In this document: one piece after another, positions 10,469-21,468 of the stretch
Numbering within the stretch: position 1 is the stretch's first letter
Layout of the letters: each line of letters starts with the position of its first letter
NCBI GenBank assembly: GCA_022036555.1
Contig: CM039128.1
Span: 7,186,839-7,250,838, forward strand
Length of the DNA: 64,000 nt
Reading direction: 5' to 3'
From: Microstegium vimineum
Taxonomy: Eukaryota; Streptophyta; Magnoliopsida; Poales; Poaceae
Notes under the pieces: generated by a model
Seen by the model: the letters and a program-made list of their open reading frames with translations, nothing else
Told to the model about the DNA's origin: nothing
The model's database searches: none
Position numbers and translations under genes: made by a program

Positions 10469-13400
10469 TCAGCTTCAGCATTATCTATCCTAGATTCCTA
10501 GTTCTTGGAGATGGAATAATGCTGTGGAACTGGCATGCTGCTAGCTGGCTTACGCCGTCAGGTGAGCCGCTGAAGTTGTAGAGCCGGTCGACGGGGCCGT
10601 TGGTGGCGACGGGGCCAGCGAAGCTACTGCAATGGGAGACGCCAATGGTGTGGGCACCGGAGAGGACGACCATGTCCTCAAGGCTAAGGCTCTTGTTAGC
10701 GAACATGCGCACGAGAGTGGTGGCGTTGGCGAACGGCGGGGGCAGGTCGACGGTTTGAGTGGCGAGGGAGACCCGGCCGTCGCGGCGTCCGGCCGGCACC
10801 AGGTAGCCGAGGCCGCCGGCGAGCACGACGCTATCGCGCGCCGCGAAGGCGAGGGTGTCGGCGCACGAGACCACGCCGGGGCACCGCGCCTCCAGGGCCG
10901 CCTTGGCGCGGTCCACCACCTCGAAGAAACGGAGGCTGGGGTTGTTTGGGACCGCGTCCTTCTCCGCTTTGTTGGTGCGCGTCGAGTCGATCAGGACAGA
11001 CCCGTCGCAGCCCTACAACGTACAAGTTGCTGCGAGTTATACAAGACTACTTTGTTAATCTCTTCTCGAAGATTTATCAGTCCAGTCTTTGAAAGTATTT
11101 CACCAGTAGAAAAACCGTTTTTATTAGCGCCCCAAAAAAAAAAACACAATCGGTTTCAGTTATCAGCCGTCTGTACTGAAAAAACGGTTTCGAACAGCTT
11201 CGAACCGCCTGTAGAAATGTGACATTTCTACTGACAGTTGTCTTAACGAACCGCTAGTAGAAATCGATTTCTACAGACGGTTGGTTAAGACAACCGCCAC
11301 TAGAAATCGACCTCGGATTTTTTACACTGATTTTTTTTTATTTTTGTAAACGACTTTGGATGGAAAAACTTTCTACATGAAAGTTGTAGATCTCGAAAAG
11401 TTATGAAACTTTGTAGTTGACAACTATTTCATTTGAAATTGTCTTGTTATCGAAAAATACGTTTGAATGTGTCAAATTTAAAATTTAAAATTTTGTAAAC
11501 GATCTCGGATGGAAAACCTTTCTACATGAAAGTTATAGATATCAAAAATTTATGAAACTTTGTAGTTGACAATTTTTTCATTTGAATTCATCTTGTCCTC
11601 TAAACATACGTTATAATGTGTCAAATTTGAAATTCAAAACTTTATAAACGACCTCGGATGGAAAAACTTGTTACATGAAAGTTGTAGATCTCAAAAAGTT
11701 ATGAAACTTTGTTGTTGGCAACTTTTTTATTTGAAATCATCTTGTCATCCAAAAATACGTTCTAATGTGTCAAATTTGAAATTCAAATTTTTGTAAACGA
11801 CGAAAAAACTTTGTACATGAAAGTTGTATATCTCAAAAAGTTATGAAACTTTGTAGTTTACAATATTTTCATTTGAATTCGTTTAATGGCTCAAACATTC
11901 AATTTACACTCGGCTCACTATAGAATATGAGGAACTAAAACGAAATCTAAACTTAAGTTACATATGGGTGGAGTGGTAGAGGAGTAAACACACGAAGCTT
12001 CGCACAGTCATTTAGAATAGGTGGTGGTGTGTGTTTTTTTTACAAACGCGATTTTCGCACAGTCATTTCTACTGGCGGTTCGTTAAGAAAACCGTCTGTA
12101 GAAATCCGATTTCTACAGGCGGTTTTTAAAAAACCGCCAGTAGAAATGACCGAGTTCTACTGGCCCCAGAGCTGGCGGTTCGAAAAAACGTCTGTATAAA
12201 TGACTTTCGAACCGTAAGTGAAGGCACTTTTTGTACTAGTGTTTATACTATAAGATTTACGTGCATACATACATGCATGTGTTCATAATAATAAGTCTTT
12301 GTGAACATCTATATTAAGCCTTAAATGTACTATGTAATCTAAAAAAAAAAAGAGAGAGACGGCTAACCGAGATGGTTATTGTTGCCCGTCGCCTCTCAAA
12401 ATCCAATTTGTAAAGACGGTCGGATATACTTTGTCTCTATAAATCTCCGATTTAAAGATACGGAAAACTAAGGTGACTCTTTACAAATCAGAGACAAAAT
12501 CAGAGGCGGTTGGGGCACCCCGCCTCTCTACTAGGCATCTCAACCACCTCTATAGTTCAATTTTGTAGTAGTGCATAACATAGGAGCTAAAAAATCTAGA
12601 TTTCTTCTTATTCACTTTCGATACATAATCACTTTAAACATGGTTTAACCTAGAGTAGTGAACTACTTTTTTACTTGATAATCGTTTCTACTAGAAGATC
12701 ACTTCACATGGAGAATGAAGGATGACGAGCTCTGCTAAACAAGTCCTTAGAGCATCTCCAAGAGACTTTTTAAAATAAATCTCCAAATAGTAGGATTTAG
12801 AGGCTCTCTAAATAAAATGGCTCTCCAAAAAACTAGAGCACCACAGTAGTCTCTTTATATTTTGACGACGTTTTTTTTCTCAGCCAATGAGGTGGCTGCA
12901 TGCGGTGGTTGGAGCCTCCGTGGGAGGTGGAGGAGCCTGGGAGAGAGCGCTCGTTCGCTTTTTCTTCCGAGTGTATTTTACGGGACGGAGAACGAGATAA
13001 ATTGGAGAGGCTAATAGAGAAATTGTTGGACACGTTTTTAACCTCTAAATATCTAAATCGGATTTCACGGAGACATTTGGAACATCTCTTGGAGATGCTC
13101 TTAGAGTACACACATCAAAACTAGGTTGAGTGTGTGACTCTAGATGGACAACACTAATATAAGACATTGTTTAGATATGACAATTAGCGAATTGAGTGTA
13201 ACTTAATTGGTTGGGGTTTTTATGTTAAAAATTATCCAGTTGAACTAAAGCTCTTGACTTGATGAGTGCTAGTGTTTTTCTAAATGTATTCTAAGATGTA
13301 GTAATGCTATTTCTAAGTGCTAGGAGAAATCGGTCCACCAGCCTAATTTATTTGATGTACTTATAGTGGTAGGATGGGCAGTTGCTTCTGTAAAGGTGAG

Positions 13401-14362
13401 CGCACGGTATGGATCAAAAAATTAAGCTACTAGCTAACAAACCAAAAAAAAAGTAGAGATCAAACATGCTCACAGTTCTATATATAGGATTTATATATTG
13501 TTCAAGGTAAGGGCCAGTTGGTAGGGCTCCTCCTGATGGGCTCCTCTAGAGGAGCTGAAGCCGTATGTTTTGAAAGCCATAATTTATGACTCCTCTAAAA
13601 TAGCTTTAGCTCCTCTGTTTTTACCGCTCCTTAAGTAAAACGTTTGGTAGGGATCCTCTAAGGGAGCCAGAGCCAAAGTCAGTGAGGAGTCCTGTCAAAC
13701 AGAGGTCCTAAAGCAATAAGGAAGGAAGATGCCTTGGACTAGAACAGCTAGTTGTATGTCAAGAACAAGCAAGTAGTCCCTCTATTCTAAAATTATAATA
13801 AGTTTTGACTTTTTTAGATACATAATTTTTTTTTTGCTATACATTAGATATACGCTATGTTTATAGATACTGCCTCCGTCTAGAAAAACATATAATTCTA
13901 GCATAATATCACGTTTTAGTATCTTATAAGTTTTTGCTATATACTTAGATGTAGACTATATTTAGTTATATATAGTAAAAACTATGTATCTAAAAATGTT
14001 AAATGAATTTTAATTTGGAATGGGAAAAAACAGTATATTTCTGAAGTACTTCATGCCCAACTCTAAAAGAACATATGTTTGGAATAACCCGTGCATGGGG
14101 GTGTAAAATCGTTTATTCATTTACTTACTCTAACAAAGCAGTCGTGGAAGTGCATGCGGATGAGTGCCGGAGCAACGCCGGAGTTGTTCTTGAACGCGGC
14201 GGCCACGGTCTGCTGCACGATGGTCTCAGCGGAGGGGCACGTCCTGCTGTAGAAGCCGACGTCGAGGCAGGCGGCGGCGGTGGCCGAGATAAGCGACGCG
14301 GCCAGGACGACGACGACGACGGTGGCGAAGAAGCTTATTAAGCACCCGTGATTATTCGTCAT
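9968..14362 (-). CDS. Class III secretory peroxidase, copy A
   Basis: Minus-strand exons 14362-14129, 11012-10554 and 10372-9968, phase-0 introns, 365 residues. The start at 14362 is preferred because the next residues form a signal peptide (hydrophobic FFATVVVVVLAASL). Seen: distal motif RMHFHDCFV, proximal heme ligand LSGAHTIG, and all eight conserved cysteines (TCP, HDC, GCDG, RCPG, SCAD, SHC, VCP, RNC). Family role: oxidation of phenolics by H2O2 in apoplast or vacuole, with work in lignin and wall cross-linking. Intron 1 is 3,116 bp and filled with CACTA-type and Tourist elements; intron 2 holds an AT microsatellite. The C-terminus differs from copies B and C: a stop at 9968-9970 comes before a remnant of their GFTGVA tail, still visible at 9919-9951. 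Minus-strand TATAAA lies at 14480-14475. Confidence 0.88.
10389..10464. repeat. (AT)n microsatellite in peroxidase A intron 2
   Basis: Nearly pure AT dinucleotide run of 76 bases, just upstream in gene sense of the acceptor of exon 3 (10373-10374). Confidence 0.95.
11101..12241. mobile_element. Non-autonomous CACTA element, 1,141 bp
   Basis: Left end CACCAGTAGAAAAACCG, right end TTTTTGTACTAGTG, and TTT on both sides (11098-11100, 12242-12244) as the 3-bp target duplication. Both ends carry inverted subterminal repeats of the type CTACAGGCGGTT/AACCGCCTGTAG. No transposase is present. The middle is a 149-bp tandem array (see next entry). It sits in intron 1 of peroxidase A. Confidence 0.88.
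11344..11880. repeat. ~149-bp tandem repeat array inside the CACTA element
   Basis: Four diverged copies start near 11344, 11493, 11641 and 11790. Each holds TTTGTAAACGAC, a CATGAAAGTTGTAGATCTC block, AAGTTATGAAACTTTGTAG and TGTGTCAAATTTGAAATTC. The fourth copy is shorter at its start. Confidence 0.85.
12350..12573. mobile_element. CACTA-type fragment (right end)
   Basis: Ends in ATTTTGTAGTAGTG, the inverse of a CACTACTACAAAAT terminus, and holds inverted GACGG/CCGCCTCT subterminal repeats and AATCAGAGACAAA motifs. The left end was not found. Confidence 0.55.
12750..13100. mobile_element. Tourist-like MITE, 351 bp
   Basis: Ends GAGCATCTCCAAGAGAC and its inverse (CTTGGAGATGCTC), with TTA at 12747-12749 and 13101-13103. 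This is a well-known grass MITE terminus. Confidence 0.88.
13511..13708. mobile_element. Tourist-like MITE, 198 bp
   Basis: Imperfect terminal repeats GGGCCAGTTGGTAGGGCTCC and (inverse of right end) GGACCTCTGTTTGACAGGAC. TAA lies on both sides (13508-13510, 13709-13711). The sequence is rich in GCTCCTCT motifs. Confidence 0.7.
13775..14040. repeat. Stowaway-like MITE remnants
   Basis: Two blocks resemble Stowaway left ends: TCCCTCTATTCTAAAATTAT near 13778 and TGCCTCCGTCTAGAAAAACA near 13871. Each is followed by AGATACATA-type text. Boundaries and target duplications are not clear, so these may be nested and truncated copies. Confidence 0.45.
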
Positions 14363-14474
14363 GGCTACTATATAGCTGTGACGACTGTGAGTGAAGCTCA
14401 CCTTAGCTTGTGTTGCTCTGTTGTTCTTGTCTCTAGATATGGTTCGATCTGGTCGTTGCACACGGGTGTATGTG

Positions 14475-14480
14475 TTTATA
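14475..14480 (-). promoter_or_regulatory. TATA box of peroxidase A
   Basis: TATAAA on the minus strand, about 113 bases before the chosen start codon. Comparable boxes lie 72 and 82 bases before copies B and C. The rest of 14481-14882 is upstream DNA without recognised features. Confidence 0.65.
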
Positions 14481-14885
14481 GAACGTCAGGACGATGATGC
14501 TTGTGGTAGGCATGTAGTAGAAGATGGAGTTTGGAAAGCTGTCGCATGAGTGACGACGACTGCATGTGTTGTTGTTGGGTGATCAAGATCAACACCAGCA
14601 CCTAAGTGGTCAAAATTCAAAAGAGGCGACATCTCATTTTCCAATTATTGTACCTAGTATTATTAACATTATTGTGTCATAACTCACATCGCTTGCTGCA
14701 GGTTGAACAGCTACTGACCCATGCATGTACAAGTTCCTTTAAATAGAATCAAAGTTTTACATATCCTTTAATTTATTTAAAAAAATCAAGGGGGGGATTT
14801 CCTCACCTGATATATTGAACAAAGCTCAGATTTACATCATTACAGTGTGAACCGTAAAATGCAGTGTTAGGATCGTTTGGGGGGA

Positions 14886-15130
14886 CACTAGTAGAAAAAT
14901 TGTTTTTGCTGCCCCCCCCCCCCAAACACACTACAGGCGGTTGTGGCTTTCACGCCGCCTGTGGTGTGTTTTGGCTCTCAACCGTCTGTGGAGAGGGGTT
15001 ATCACAGGCGGTCCAGTGTAAATAGGCACATTTACACTGACGGTTGGCTTATGTGATAACCCCTCTCCACAGGCGCCAGTGTAAATGGGCCTATTTACAC
15101 TGACGGTTTTCTTATGTCAACCGCCAGTGG
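14886..15130. repeat. Left subterminal inverted repeats of the CACTA element
   Basis: Several units (CACAGGCGG, GGTTATCACAGG, TTTACACTGACGG) occur in both orientations and can pair into hairpins. Transposase-binding repeats are expected here in CACTA elements. The right counterpart is at 25460-25575. Confidence 0.75.
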
Positions 15131-15141
15131 TAGACTCTGCC

Positions 15142-15149
15142 TATATAAA
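15142..15149 (+). promoter_or_regulatory. TATA box of the TNP2 gene
   Basis: TATATAAA about 250 bases inside the left end, followed by a leader of about 1.1 kb up to the ATG at 16254. The leader repeats a block containing GATCTAGGGTTTCACCATGA three times (about 15361, 15556 and 15934), each with a short upstream ATG. Confidence 0.6.
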
Positions 15150-16253
15150 GCACCCTCCCGACCCCCAGTCTCTTCTTCCTCCCGACCAGCTACAGTTCTA
15201 GCCGCACCTTTCCATTAGAAGCGATTTTGGAGGTCCAGATTTTTCAAAATACAAGGGGGAGGTTTTGATCTTCATTTCTTGGAAGGAATTGGTTAAAAAG
15301 ATTAGTTTATGTCCCTATTGCCTCATTTAGCTCATTTTTTCTCAATTGGAGCCACATTTTGGATCTAGGGTTTCACCATGAGTGAGAGAGAAGAGTCCTA
15401 GGTGTTCAATTTAGTTTATGCTATATATATTTACTTGATGTTTGCTCTCCATCTTCATGTTTGCTTTTTAATTTAGTTTATGCTATATATATTTACTTGA
15501 TTGTTATGAATCAATGTTGTGTTAAATATACTCGTACTCTAAACCCTAGCTAATAATCTAGGGTTTCACCATGAGTGAGAGAGAAGAGTTCTAGAATGTT
15601 TGAGAGAGGAGTGTAATTTTTTTTGTAGTTTTTTTAATTATTGTACTTAGGTTTTTTGTTATGCTTTTTTATTTCTCAATTTATTTCATCCACTTTATGC
15701 ACTTATGTTTCATTAATTTAATTGTGATACTTAGTGGCTGGACCTAAATCCTAGCTAATAAACTCTAAGGGAGAGGTTTTGATCTTCATTTGTAGAGACA
15801 AGGAGACATTTATCAAAATACAAGGGGAGAGGTTTTGATCTTCATTTCTTGGAAGGAGGTTGTTAAAAAAGGTTAGTTTATGTCCTTATTGCCTCATTTA
15901 GCTCATTTTTTCTCAATTTGAGCCACATTTTGGATCTAGGGTTTCACCATGAGTGAGAGAGAAGAATACCTAGGTTGTTTTCTTAGTTTATTCATGTCAC
16001 GTTGATGCCAATTTGAGCCACATTTTTTCTCTATTTTCATTTTTGCTTTTTAATTTAGTTTATGCTAGATATATTTACTTGGTTTCATTGATCAATGTTG
16101 TGTTAATGTTGATCAATGATACTTAGTGTCTAATAAACTCTAAGGGGGAGGTTTTGATCTTCATTTATTTTATTTATTTTCTTCAAGTCAGGTTGATTAA
16201 GATGGTTACATAATATTTGTCGTCTCCCCCTTTTTAAAATCAGGTATTGATCG

Positions 16254-19200
16254 ATGGAGAGGTCATTCTGGATGTATAATTTGTCAAGGCTAGATGAATC
16301 ATACATACCCGAGGTTCATAAGTTTATTGAAGCCACTAAGAACCATGCTTGGAGAACAAAGAAGATGCACATACATTGTCCATGCATGGACTGCAGGAAT
16401 GTGAGAGTATTTGATGACCATCAACAAATCTTTTCTCATCTTGTCCACCGAGGATTTATGAAGGATTACTTGATTTGGACAAAGCATGGAGAGGAGAGCT
16501 CTGTGCCTTATACAACTGTTAGCCGTGCAAATATCGACGCCGATGGTCCAGATATGTTTGTTGATGGTGGGTTTCAGTTAGTACACGAGACACAACAACC
16601 TATCACCGATGGTCCTGATCATGGTTTCGCTGGAGGAATTGAAGGCGTGGGAACTGATGTGATGCAAAATAATATGGTTGCAGAAGATGCAGAATTCCTG
16701 AAGGCAATGTTGCGTCGTCATGCAGAAGATCCATCAATGTTCTTCAAGGTATGGAGGCCCTGATGAAGGCAGCAAAAGAGCCTTTGTACGATGAGTCTAA
16801 GGGTTGCACCAAAGATTTCACGACCTTGTGTTCGGTGCTAAAGTTGTTGGTATGCAAAGCTAGGTTTGATATTTGTGATGCTGGCTTTGATGCATTCTTG
16901 ACTATTATCACAAACATGCTTCTTAAGGAAAACAAAGTGCCTGCTAACACGTACTATGCAAAGAAGCTAATCAGTCCACTCATGATGGGTGTTGCGAAGA
17001 TCCATGCTTGTAGAAATCACTGTATCCTATATCGAGGTGACGAATATAAGGACATGGAGAGCTGTCCAAAGTGTAATGCAAGTAGGTATAAAACGAATAA
17101 AGACTACAAAGAGAAACACTGTGCTGCCTCGGTTGTGTGTAAAGGAAAGAAGCGAAAGAAGACCCAACAGAGTTCAAAACCCACAATCAAAGAAAAAGAA
17201 GTAGACTATTATGCGCTGAAAAAGATTCCTGCTTTGGTGATATGGTACCTTCCTGTGGTCGATCGACTGAGGTGTTTGTTTGTTAACCTAGAGGATTCCA
17301 ATCTTATGAGTTGGCATGCTTATAATGAGCACATCAAAGACAATGGGAAGCTTCGGCACCCAGCCGATGGCAAGCAGTGGATAGATTTCAATAACAACCA
17401 CGAAGACTTTGCAAAGGAACAAAGAAATGTTAGGTTTGCACTGAGTACTGACGGAATGAATCCATTTGCTGAGAGGGGCAGCACGCACATCACATGGCCG
17501 GTGATCCTCACCATCTACAACCTTCCGCCATGGTTGATGCAGAAGCGAAAGTATCTCATGCTAACCATCCTTATCTCTGGACCTACACAGCCTGGAGTTG
17601 ACATGGATCTTTTCTTGGAGCCCTTAATGGAAGACATGAAGATATTGTGGGAAATAGGTGTTAAAATGTGGGACGAGTACCGCCAAGAATCATTCACGTT
17701 GAGAGCAATTATCTTTGTTACCAACAACGATTACCCTGCTCTCTTCACATTATCAGGGCAGTTCAAGGAAAAGGTTGGTTGTGTGGTATGCATAGATGAA
17801 ATCGTTCACATGTCCCTTACTGCATCTAAGAAGATAGTGTACATGAGGCACAAGTGCTTCTTATGGAAAGGACACAGGTACTGCCAGAAGAAGATGGATA
17901 AGCACTTCGACAATAACGTTGAACTCCAGTCTACTGCCCCACTAGACAACAGTAAAGGCAAAAGAGTTTTCAACCTAGTCAGGAACCTTAAATTTATTTT
18001 CGGGAAGAAGACAACAGACGGAAAACTAAGAAAGAATGTCAAACCAACTCCAGGGGCTACGTTCAAGAAGAAATCTATTTTCTTCGAGTATTTGTCATAC
18101 TGGCCTGAGTTAGACGTACGTCATGCGATCGATGGTATGCACGTTCAGAAGAACGTTTTTGAAAGCCTAATTGGAACCTTGCTAGACATAAAGGTCAAGA
18201 CAAAGGAAGGACTAAAGTCACGTATGGACATGGTACAATTAGACATTAAAAAAGAACTCCACCCTGTTTTTCAAGAAAATGGGAAGTACCATCTCCCAGC
18301 AGCAAGCTACAACCTCAACACTGATGAGAAACATTTGATGTGTGTGTGGTTGAAGAATCTGAAGGTCCCATCTGGATTCTGCTCTAACATACGAAGTATT
18401 GTGTCAATGAAAGACCTTACACTCACCAACTACAACTCACATGATTATCATACCATGCTAACTACTTTCCTCCCTATTGCCATCAAGGCTATAAATCCAG
18501 TGTGGATAAAGGGTGTAGTCACACGGTTGTGCTACTTCTTCAACAGGATCTCACAGAAGGTGATTGACCGTGATGAGTTGACATATCTTAAGGAATTTGC
18601 AGTGGAGACAGTGTCACAGTTCGAGATGTGTTTTCCTCCAGCATTCTTCGATATTATGGTTCACCTTGTGGTGCACTTGGTTCCACAGATAGAGGCACTG
18701 GGTCCCATGTATTTGCATGAGATGTCGACGTATGAGCGTTTCATGTCAACACTTAATGGCTACGTATCAACTCGTGCTCGTCCTGAGGCGTCCATGGTAG
18801 AGGGGTACTTAACCGAAGAGGCAATTGAGTTTGGTGGTCCATTCTACAACAACGTCCTAAAAGACCAGGATGCAATAGGTTTGCCTCCGTCAAGACATGA
18901 TGGTAGGCTGAATGGAAGAGGGAGGATGGGAAAGAAAACATTAGTCCCGCATGATTACAATTTAGTCCTCGAGGCACATCACAGCATCCTTCATCAACTC
19001 TCGATAATGGAGCCTTTCATCGAGCAACATATTGATGAGCTTCACAAACAAAATCATGGGCACACAGATGAATGGTTAATGAAGGAACACAAGAATAAGT
19101 TCACCTCATGGCTAAAGGAGCTTGACATTCCAGAGGGGGAAACAATTGAGGAACGCACCATCAAGGCGTTGGCTTCTGGACCATCACGCCAGGTCATAAC

Positions 19201-19759
19201 ATGGCAAAGCTATGACATTAGTGGCTTCACATTCTGTACCAAGTCCAAGGACCAAAAGAGCATTGCACAAAACAATGGAGTTCGATGTGATGCCTTAGAC
19301 TCTGAAACTGGGGATGAAAATATGTTCTTTGGCTCCGCTGATGCCATATGGGAGCTAGACTATGCTACATTTCAGGTCCCTATGTTTCGATGTCAATGGG
19401 TTGAAGACAAACATGTCACAGTGGATAACTATGGGGTCAGAGTTCTTGATCTAAGTAAGGTAGACTACAAAGATGATCCGTGGATAATGGCTAACCGTGT
19501 TGCACATGTCTTCTATGTTGAACAGATCCTTTGTTCTAATGAGAAGAAAAGTACCGACAAGACGAAGCATGTAGTTATTCCTGGAAAGCAACAAGCTATA
19601 GGGGTTGATGGTGTATCTGACCTGGATGAATTTAATGAGTTCAGCAACATGTGTCTCTTTGTAGATGACCATCCACTAAAAGTAAGGAGTGTTGAGCGAA
19701 GCATCCCACAGAAATCACTACCTTGGGTGCACCATGATAGACAAGGAAGAACAACATAG
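16254..19759 (+). pseudogene. CACTA TNP2 transposase, one frameshift
   Basis: Two abutting frames: 16254-16748 and 16751-19759. The first is a transposase-associated domain (start MERSFWMYNLSR, with CPCMDCRN and a FMKDYLIWTKHGE end). The second, about 1,000 residues, is a TNP2/Transposase_21 protein: TDGMNPFAERGSTHITWPV at about 234, HAIDGMHVQKNVFESLIGT at about 457, a DUF4218-like part (VHLVVHLVPQIEALGP, about 635) and a DUF4216-like part (SGFTFCT to IMANRVAHVFYV, about 820-920). The frames join at AAGGTATGG (16746-16754), where one base seems lost; no splice site explains it. Known role: binds element ends and cuts and pastes the element. Apart from this shift it is open to the stop at 19757. 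Confidence 0.85.
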
Positions 19760-19908
19760 CTGCCTAGATTGTTTTTGTTATTTGCCATGTAAACGGTACC
19801 TTTATGTTTGTACATGTGGAGACCCTATTTTTGTTTCTACATGTGAGACCCTATGTTTATTTCACATGTTTTGCAATCTATTTCTATAATCCCAAGATTA
19901 TGAACCCT

Positions 19909-19950
19909 ATGATGAACCCTAAACACTTAACCCTAAACCCTAAATCCTAA
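19909..19950. repeat. Telomere-like CCCTAAA motifs
   Basis: Degenerate run of CCCTAAAC-type motifs (ACCCTAAACCCTAAATCCT) just 3' of the TNP2 gene. It is too short to be an interstitial telomere array and may be chance or a regulatory remnant. Confidence 0.5.
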
Positions 19951-19953
19951 ACT

Positions 19954-20330
19954 ACAAACACTACAAAATTTAATTCACAATTTTTGGAACATTATTTCTC
20001 AAGATATGATTTTTTGAAGCTTATGTATGAGTCACTATAAATATAGATACATACAAAATTATCTCAAGAATGTCATTTAATATTTTTAACATGTATATAT
20101 CTTGTCAAGACAAACACTATAAAATTTAATTCACAATTTTTGAAACATTATTTCTCAAGATATGATTTTTTGAAGCTTATATATGAGTCACTATAAATAT
20201 AGAAACATACAAAAGTATCTCAAACATGTAATTTAATATTTTTAGTATGTATATCTTGTCAAGACAAACACTACAAAATTTAATTCACAATTTTTGAAAT
20301 AATATATCTCAAGATATGATTTTTTAAAAA
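19954..20330. repeat. ~155-bp tandem repeat, 2.4 copies
   Basis: Units start at 19954, 20110 and 20264 with ACAAACACTA(C/T)AAAATTTAA, and each runs through CTCAAGATATGATTTTTTGA. The third copy is cut short. The array lies between the two CACTA genes. Confidence 0.85.
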
Positions 20331-20354
20331 ATTAGAATTATTTCTGCAAAATTG

Positions 20355-20436
20355 TTTCTACATGCGGTTGGCATTGACCACTGCCTGTAGAGATCCATTT
20401 CTACAGGCGGTGGTCAATGCCAACCGCCTGTAGAAA
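20355..20436. repeat. 82-bp palindrome inside the CACTA element
   Basis: Left arm TTTCTACATGCGGTTGGCAT and right arm ATGCCAACCGCCTGTAGAAA are near-perfect inverse copies separated by a short centre. The motif is of the subterminal-repeat type and lies 10 bases before a TATATAAG (20446-20453), so it probably forms part of the second gene's promoter. Confidence 0.8.
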
Positions 20437-20445
20437 TAGGCTTCG

Positions 20446-20453
20446 TATATAAG
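20446..20453 (+). promoter_or_regulatory. TATA-like site of the second CACTA gene
   Basis: TATATAAG followed by a GC-rich leader (20500-21000) and a (AT)n run at 21059-21094 before the first ATG of the second gene at 21469. Confidence 0.5.
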
Positions 20454-21057
20454 TCCCGCGCACTCGCTTGAAAATTTTCTAAGTCTTGGGCGCCAGTTCA
20501 TTCGAATCGATGCCGAAAGTCTGTCCGATTTTCCCACGACCGCCGCCGCCCTTCCCGCCGCTCAACGGCCATCTTCATCGCGCCGGAGATTTCTTCGCGT
20601 CGCCGGGTAAGTCCCTCTTCTTCTCCCTCTCTATCAGCGTGGCGACGGCGTGGCGGCGGCAGCACTTGCGCGGCGGCACAGTGGCGCAGTGGCGGTGGCA
20701 CAGTGGCGCGGAGGAGGCCGGACGGTGACAGTGGCGTCGGGCTAGCGCGGCAATGCGAGCGCGACTGCTTGGGTACGGGAGGAGGCCAGCGCGGGCGTGG
20801 GGCCGCGGCGGAGGAGGCCGGCCGACGACAGTGGCGCCAGCCGAGTGCTATGGCATGGTGCCACGACGGCTACGCGAGCGCGGCTGCTTGGCCGCGGGAG
20901 GAGGCTGGCGCGGTACGGTGGCAGGGAGCGCGAGCGCGTGGGCGAGCGCCGCCGGAGAAGACGACCAGGGTGGCCTGACGCATGGGCCCGGCTTGTCAGA
21001 CTTGCTGGGCTAGCCTGTTGGGCCTGTTGGGCCATCCTAAACCAGCCCAAGCCTTGT

Positions 21058-21058
<1 letters not shown>

Positions 21059-21094
<36 letters not shown>
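21059..21094. repeat. (AT)n microsatellite
   Basis: Pure AT dinucleotide run in the leader or first intron of the second CACTA gene. Confidence 0.9.
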
Positions 21095-21100
<6 letters not shown>

Positions 21101-21468
21101 TCAACCACTTTATATATATATAATATGTATGTATATAATTAAAGTTTAGTGATCTTCATTCGTATATGTATTTATAGATATGCATTCAAGTTTCATTCCA
21201 TTCAAGTTTGATAGATCTCCATTCAAGTTTGCTATAAAACTATACCATGTAATTAAAGTTTAGTGATCTCTATTCAAGTATGTCCATTCAAGTTTAGTGA
21301 TCTCCATTCATACACTTGAAATTCTTGAAATGTATATGTATGCCTTGATTATAATAAATGCCTCCAATATTTAAATACTTATATAAATGCTTTGACTATA
21401 TTATGTAATTAATCCAATGACATAGTATATATAATCTATAAATGCCTATCCTTTATTAGATTTCGACG

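Noticed and set aside
10342..10581. Frames with (YI)n runs, also at 27303-27629
   Set aside because: Translation of AT dinucleotide repeats, not protein genes.
10632..11222. 196-codon plus-strand frame opposite peroxidase A exon 2 (and similar ones at 31394 and 48653)
   Set aside because: Antisense shadow of GC-rich peroxidase exons; it recurs in all three paralogues for that reason alone.
19909..19950. Interstitial telomere array
   Set aside because: Only a few degenerate CCCTAAA units; too short and imperfect.
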